A DNA stretch of 64,000 nucleotides. It comes from Blastocatellia bacterium. GTDB lineage: Bacteria > Acidobacteriota > Blastocatellia > HR10 > J050. The number at the start of each line of letters is the position of its first letter. The first letter of the stretch is position 1. Location of the stretch: contig JALSQX010000020.1 in the NCBI GenBank assembly GCA_026985075.1, positions 94,966 through 158,965 of the forward strand, given 5' to 3'. Made by a program: the position numbers and the translations under genes. This document shows, piece by piece, positions 60,555-64,000 of this stretch. The notes under the pieces were generated by a model, which was not told the DNA's origin, did no database searches, and saw nothing but the letters and a program-made list of their open reading frames with translations.

Positions 60555-61616
60555 ATGAGAGCATCGCATCGGCGATTCAGAAAGGTGATCGCTCTCCTCC
60601 TGGTGGGCATCACGGCCGGGCTGAACGGGTGCGCTGGCGAGCGAGCCACGGGGCGATGGTTTCGCCAGCCGAGTGGCACGCAGGCGGCTTTCTTCCTCGT
60701 CAATTTCGTCGATGAGCGACACGGTTGGGTCGTCGGGTGGAGTGGCGAGGAAGCCAAGGAAACTGAAGGGTGGATCGTCCTCACCACGAGCAACGCCGGC
60801 GTCACCTGGGAACCGATGCCCGGGCAGCGTGAACGGAAGATTCGCTCCGTCTATTTCGTGACGCCCACCACCGGCTGGGCGATCACTCTTGAGCGCCACA
60901 TCCTCTACACCACCGATGGCGGCGCGAGCTGGGAGGTTCAGCGCCGGGCGGGCACCGTTCGCCTGCGAAGCGCCTCCTTGCCCAAAGGAACTCTGGAGCA
61001 ACCAGAGCCCATCGACCATCTCTTCTTTCTGAACGAGACGACCGGTTGGGCCTGGGGAGGCGGTCAGCGCCGCCCCGGCTTCTTCCAACCCGGTCTGTTG
61101 TTGCGCACGGTGAACCGAGGGCGCATCTGGCGCGAGCTGGGATATCCGTTCCAGAACGATCTGGTGGCCTTGCAATTTGTGGATATCGAGCGCGGCTGGG
61201 CGTGCGAAAATCTCGGACCCTGTTACCGCAGCGACGATGGCGGGCAATCGTGGGCCAAGATGCCCACGCGCGAGGGCTTGACGGTGAACGGGATGCATTT
61301 TGTCGACCGCCGCCATGGTTGGCTGGTCAGTAACGGTGGCACGGCGTTGAAGACGACCGACGGCGGCGTCACCTGGAAACGTCGTCGCACGGGCGTTCGC
61401 CAGGACTTGCGCGACGTCTTCTTCCTCACGCCTCAGTGGGGTTGGATCGTGGGCAATCAGGGAACAGTGCTGTTCACTTCAAATGGTGGCAATGATTGGA
61501 CGCCGGTGAACGTCGGCGTCCAGGGAGATCTCACGCGGGTTCAGTTCGTCAGCCGTCGCCATGGTTGGGTAGTGGGAAATAACGGGCTCATCCTGCATTA
61601 TGTGCGGAAAGAATGA
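60555..61616 (+). CDS. YCF48/HCF136-like beta-propeller lipoprotein
   Basis: The 353-residue protein begins MRASHRRFRKVIALLLVGI and has a lipobox (AGLNGC), so it is a lipoprotein. Several repeats of the YCF48 (BNR-like) pattern follow: VNFVDERHGWVVG, VYFVTPTTGWAI, VLTTSNAGVTWE, LKTTDGGVTWKRR and FTSNGGNDWTPV. Members assemble photosystem II in plants and cyanobacteria, but many non-photosynthetic bacteria carry them with unknown roles, perhaps in complex assembly at the membrane. The ATG at 60555 has AAAGGGGA six bases upstream; an earlier ATG pair at 60507/60510 overlaps the MetS-like stop and is less likely. It may share the transporter transcript. Confidence 0.85.
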   Translation: MRASHRRFRKVIALLLVGITAGLNGCAGERATGRWFRQPSGTQAAFFLVNFVDERHGWVVGWSGEEAKETEGWIVLTTSNAGVTWEPMPGQRERKIRSVYFVTPTTGWAITLERHILYTTDGGASWEVQRRAGTVRLRSASLPKGTLEQPEPIDHLFFLNETTGWAWGGGQRRPGFFQPGLLLRTVNRGRIWRELGYPFQNDLVALQFVDIERGWACENLGPCYRSDDGGQSWAKMPTREGLTVNGMHFVDRRHGWLVSNGGTALKTTDGGVTWKRRRTGVRQDLRDVFFLTPQWGWIVGNQGTVLFTSNGGNDWTPVNVGVQGDLTRVQFVSRRHGWVVGNNGLILHYVRKE

Positions 61617-61665
61617 GCACATGTCCTCCCATCAGCGTATCGGAGAGAGCCTGAGGAACGCCGCC

Positions 61666-62334
61666 TCACAGCAGCGAGGCGATCACCTCCTCCAGCATGT
61701 TCTCGGGCATATATCCCACCTGACGCTTGGCGATGCGACCGCGCCGATCGATGAAGTATGTGGTGGGAATACTTCGCGGATGCCCGTATTGCCGTCGCAC
61801 CTCTGACGTCGCCATGGCCACCGGATAGGGGATGCGATGCTCCTTGATGAACGTCTTCACCACGTCGGGACCGGCATTATCCAGCGAGAGTCCCACAATC
61901 TCCAAGCCTTTTTCCCGATAGCGATTGTACAGCTTCACCAGGCCGGGGATCTCCATCCGGCAGGGGCCACACCAGGTAGCCCAGAAATTGATGATGACGA
62001 CTTTGCCGCGAAGTTTGGAGAGTCGCACAGCGCGTCCCTGGAGATCGGTGACTAGGAAATCGGGCGCCGGAGCGCCCATCTCCGGAGGCTGAGCGGTGGG
62101 AATGGAAATTTTGATCTGCGGCCGGGCAGCGTCTGAAGACGTCGAGCGGCGAGCCGTCTCCGCCGCCGATTCCTCCCTCTCCATCATAACCGCCGTCAAT
62201 CCACCCGCCAGAGCGAGCGCCGCCAGAGCACCGATGATCCACAGCCTCCGAGTGAACCGGCGCTGAGGATGAGCAGACGTCCGGGAAGTGGATCTCGATC
62301 TCCGTCGCGTTCGATTATGCTTGGTTCGACCCAT
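61666..62334 (-). CDS. TlpA-family thiol-disulfide oxidoreductase
   Basis: The 222-residue protein has a basic N-terminus, a membrane anchor (WIIGALAALALAGGLTAVM, 32-50) and a periplasmic thioredoxin domain. The domain has WCGPC (121-125), an N-terminal GAPAPDFLVTDLQGRAVRLS peroxiredoxin-like start and a cis-proline in SIPTTYF. TlpA/ResA-type proteins reduce disulfides in the periplasm, often for cytochrome c or copper-protein maturation; the copper locus nearby makes a link possible. The ATG at 62334 lies only about 10 bases past a CATACT -10-like hexamer, so the leader may be very short. A 12-bp palindrome (ATGAACGTTCAT, 62354-62365) lies in the presumed promoter spacer. Confidence 0.9.
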   Translation of the reverse strand: MGRTKHNRTRRRSRSTSRTSAHPQRRFTRRLWIIGALAALALAGGLTAVMMEREESAAETARRSTSSDAARPQIKISIPTAQPPEMGAPAPDFLVTDLQGRAVRLSKLRGKVVIINFWATWCGPCRMEIPGLVKLYNRYREKGLEIVGLSLDNAGPDVVKTFIKEHRIPYPVAMATSEVRRQYGHPRSIPTTYFIDRRGRIAKRQVGYMPENMLEEVIASLL

Positions 62335-62390
62335 GGCAAGGAGAGTATGGCAGATGAACGTTCATTCTGCAATGCATCTGGCGCCATCAT

Positions 62391-62801
62391 CTATCGATCA
62401 TTCTCAGGCGGTCGCCGCTTCGGTGGAGGATATTCGGCCTCGACGATGCTGCGAATGCCCCCCCGCGGCGTGAACTCGCCCCTGACGCGCGCCCAGCGAG
62501 GTTGACAGGCCGCGACCACATCGCGCAGAATGCGATTGACGGCGTTCTCATAAAAGATGCCCAGATGGCGGTAGCCGAGAATGTACATCTTCAGCGACTT
62601 CAATTCCAGACAGAGCTTATCGGGGATGTAACGAATGGTGATGGTCCCGAAGTCGGGCAGCCCCGTTCTGGGGCAAACCGACGTATACTCGGGAATGACG
62701 ATGGTGATCTCATAGTTCTCGAACTGATTGGGCCAGCATTCGATGGGCGGCAGTTCCGCATCCAGACCAGCCCGGGCGTGCTCTTCCGTATATTGGCTCA
62801 C
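62391..62801 (-). CDS. queF: NADPH-dependent 7-cyano-7-deazaguanine reductase (QueF, type I)
   Basis: This 136-residue QueF reduces preQ0 to preQ1 in queuosine biosynthesis. Marks are SVCPRTGLPDFG with nucleophile Cys43 and the proton-relay Asp50, and the QueF signature LELKSLKMYILGYR (residues 65-78) before the RIL-DVV helix. The size fits the unimodular YkvM type. A promoter lies at 62881-62909. The leader of about 75 bases between it and the ATG has no clear preQ1 riboswitch motif by eye. The gene stands between tlpA-like and galT on the same strand, not with other queuosine genes. Confidence 0.93.
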   Translation of the reverse strand: MSQYTEEHARAGLDAELPPIECWPNQFENYEITIVIPEYTSVCPRTGLPDFGTITIRYIPDKLCLELKSLKMYILGYRHLGIFYENAVNRILRDVVAACQPRWARVRGEFTPRGGIRSIVEAEYPPPKRRPPENDR

Positions 62802-62880
62802 CGATGATCACCTCCCTGCTCCCATGGATGTTGGATGATGACGCCGCTCGCCGACGGTGTCACCTCCAAGAACGGCTCTA

Positions 62881-62909
62881 AGCATACCGCACGTCGGCCA
62901 ACCTGTCCA
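62881..62909 (-). promoter_or_regulatory. Sigma70-type promoter of queF
   Basis: On the minus strand TGGACA (62904-62909) and TATGCT (62881-62886) are separated by 17 bases, between the galT end and queF. Confidence 0.5.
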
Positions 62910-62922
62910 CGACCTCGCTCCC

Positions 62923-64000
62923 TCATCCAGCCTTCCCGGATGGCATGTCTGCTGGTGCATCGGCGACCGTTTGATGCTGGACCTTCTGACGCAAGTACTC
63001 GGCGGCGGCTTCCGGCGGCGTAGGATTGATGAACAGGCCAGCTCCCCACTCGAAGCCAGCAATGCGCGTCAGGCGCGGGATGATTTCGAAATGCCAGTGA
63101 TAATCGTAGGCGATCGAACTCCAGTAATCGGTGTGTCCCGGTCGTTTGAAGGGTGGTGGCGCCGTATGAAGCACCAGATTATAGGGTGGATCATCGAGCA
63201 GCTCTTTCAAACCGAGCAGCGTGATCTTCAAAACGCGGGCTACGGCCATCAGGTGCGCGTCAGAGAGGCTGGAGAAATCATGTCGATGCTCTTCAGGGAG
63301 AAGCCACATCTCGAAGGGGAAGCTGGAGGCAAACGGCGCCCAAACGAGGAAGTTTTCGTCCTCGTAGATGATGCGCTCGGCCAACCGCCGCTCCTGACGA
63401 ATGAGATCACAGATGAGGCAGCGCTCTTTGGACTGGTAGTGTTGCCGACAGACGCGGAGCTCTTCCTTGATGGTGGGGGGCACCAACGGTGTGGCGATCA
63501 ACTGCGAGTGCGTATGCGTCAATGATGCGCCGGCGGCCAGATGATGATTTTTGAAGACGAGCACATAGCGTAATCGCTCGTCTCGATGCAGATCGCGAAT
63601 GCGCTCCCGATAGGTCATCAAGACATCCTTGATCCACTCCACCGGCAGATCGGCCAGCGTCAGGTGATGCTCCGGTGTTTCGATGATCACTTCGTGGGCG
63701 CCCGCTCCACTGACGACGTCGAAGATGCCCACGCCGAAGCGAATGGCTTCGTCCTCGATGCGCAAAGCGGGGAATTTATTGGGCACCACCCGGATGCGCC
63801 AGCCCGGCGTGTTGGGCGCACTGTTCTCATCGCGAATGGCATAAATCTCCGGCGGCGTCCTCGCCTCATGCCCTCGACAAAAAGGACAGGCGACAGCCTC
63901 CCGAGCTGGCTGAGAGCGTTTTTCGATGAGATAATCGCTCGGTCGTCGCGCCCGTTCGGGCGAGACGATCACCCAGCGATTCCTCAACGGGTCAAAGCGA
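62923..64000 (-). CDS. galT: Galactose-1-phosphate uridylyltransferase (GalT), 5'-incomplete
   Basis: The visible 359 codons encode most of GalT. The frame stays open to the right edge, reading RFDPLRNRWVIVSPERARRP, so the true start is beyond the window and the TTG at 63987 is an internal Leu. Zinc/structural motif CPFC(R)GHEARTPPE, a conserved E-V-I-I-E-T-P-E-H-H-L and the active-site region ASLTHTHSQLIATP (H-x-H-x-Q, with Thr where HPHGQ has Pro) are present. A second histidine region, DYHWHFEIIPRL, lies near the C-terminus. The enzyme exchanges UDP-glucose and galactose-1-phosphate in the Leloir pathway. It likely supplies UDP-galactose for glycan synthesis. Confidence 0.92.
   Translation of the reverse strand, partial: RFDPLRNRWVIVSPERARRPSDYLIEKRSQPAREAVACPFCRGHEARTPPEIYAIRDENSAPNTPGWRIRVVPNKFPALRIEDEAIRFGVGIFDVVSGAGAHEVIIETPEHHLTLADLPVEWIKDVLMTYRERIRDLHRDERLRYVLVFKNHHLAAGASLTHTHSQLIATPLVPPTIKEELRVCRQHYQSKERCLICDLIRQERRLAERIIYEDENFLVWAPFASSFPFEMWLLPEEHRHDFSSLSDAHLMAVARVLKITLLGLKELLDDPPYNLVLHTAPPPFKRPGHTDYWSSIAYDYHWHFEIIPRLTRIAGFEWGAGLFINPTPPEAAAEYLRQKVQHQTVADAPADMPSGKAG

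Noticed and set aside
62802..62880. preQ1 riboswitch upstream of queF
   Set aside because: No class I or II preQ1 core sequence or pseudoknot was recognisable in the leader.
63985..63987. TTG at 63985-63987 as the galT start
   Set aside because: The frame continues upstream as RFDP, which is conserved at the start of GalT proteins, so this TTG is an internal leucine codon.
1..64000. tRNA, rRNA or complete insertion sequence
   Set aside because: None was seen by eye in the intergenic regions; a covariance-model scan would be the decisive check.

Overview
The window looks like chromosomal DNA from a GC-rich Gram-negative bacterium, most likely an acidobacterium (Acidobacteriota, Blastocatellia-like). 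This is inferred from the gene content: an Oar-type TonB-dependent receptor with an N-terminal carboxypeptidase-regulatory domain, several FG-GAP/ASPIC-UnbV (CRTAC1-like) secreted proteins, an LVIVD-repeat protein, a YCF48-like lipoprotein, a Uma2 remnant and many type I phosphodiesterase-like alkaline-phosphatase-superfamily (AP) proteins. No rRNA, tRNA, CRISPR array or complete insertion sequence was recognised.

Region 1 (1-17.6 kb, all minus strand) is an envelope or glycan locus. It has a GT4 glycosyltransferase, six AP-superfamily phosphodiesterase paralogues, a small lipoprotein, an LpxL-like acyltransferase and a Wzx/MATE-type flippase, preceded by a CRTAC1-like secreted protein. Several genes overlap or abut. 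All six AP proteins end in the same short tail, R-L-(K/R)-x-(L/M)-G-Y. Region 2 (17.6-19.2 kb) is a damaged toxin-antitoxin area with a frameshifted hicB, a truncated hicA, an intact hicBA pair and a 45-bp perfect direct repeat. Region 3 (19.2-27.1 kb, plus strand) is an ACP-FabH-FabH-hexapeptide acyltransferase-GT2 operon behind a good sigma70-type promoter, then two more CRTAC1-like proteins.

Region 4 (27.2-39.5 kb, minus strand) holds two GT-C-like membrane proteins, the LVIVD protein, a membrane-anchored sulfatase-fold protein with an internal MopE-like motif, a TPR protein and the Oar-like receptor. Region 5 (39.9-47.1 kb) carries a CPBP-like membrane protein, an S49 peptidase, an aminotransferase, a broken Uma2 gene, a YtcJ-like amidohydrolase and a DUF104 antitoxin with a truncated PIN toxin, scattered among REP-like palindromes and other short repeats.

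Region 6 (47.1-58.3 kb, plus strand) looks like a copper locus: a 1,684-residue three-module multicopper oxidase, an 809-residue secreted protein of unknown family, a small Cys/His-rich exported protein and a TonB receptor resembling copper receptors. Region 7 (58.3-64 kb) contains an OsmC-family gene with one in-frame UGA exactly at its conserved redox cysteine (a strong selenoprotein candidate with a plausible bacterial SECIS hairpin), a MetP/MetS-type sodium symporter pair, a YCF48-like lipoprotein, a TlpA thioredoxin, queF and a partial galT running off the right edge.

The most notable items are the OsmC-Sec gene, the ceruloplasmin-like giant oxidase with its putative copper uptake partners, the AP-paralogue glycan cluster, the duplicated-FabH operon and the unexplained REP-like repeat family at 41-53 kb.
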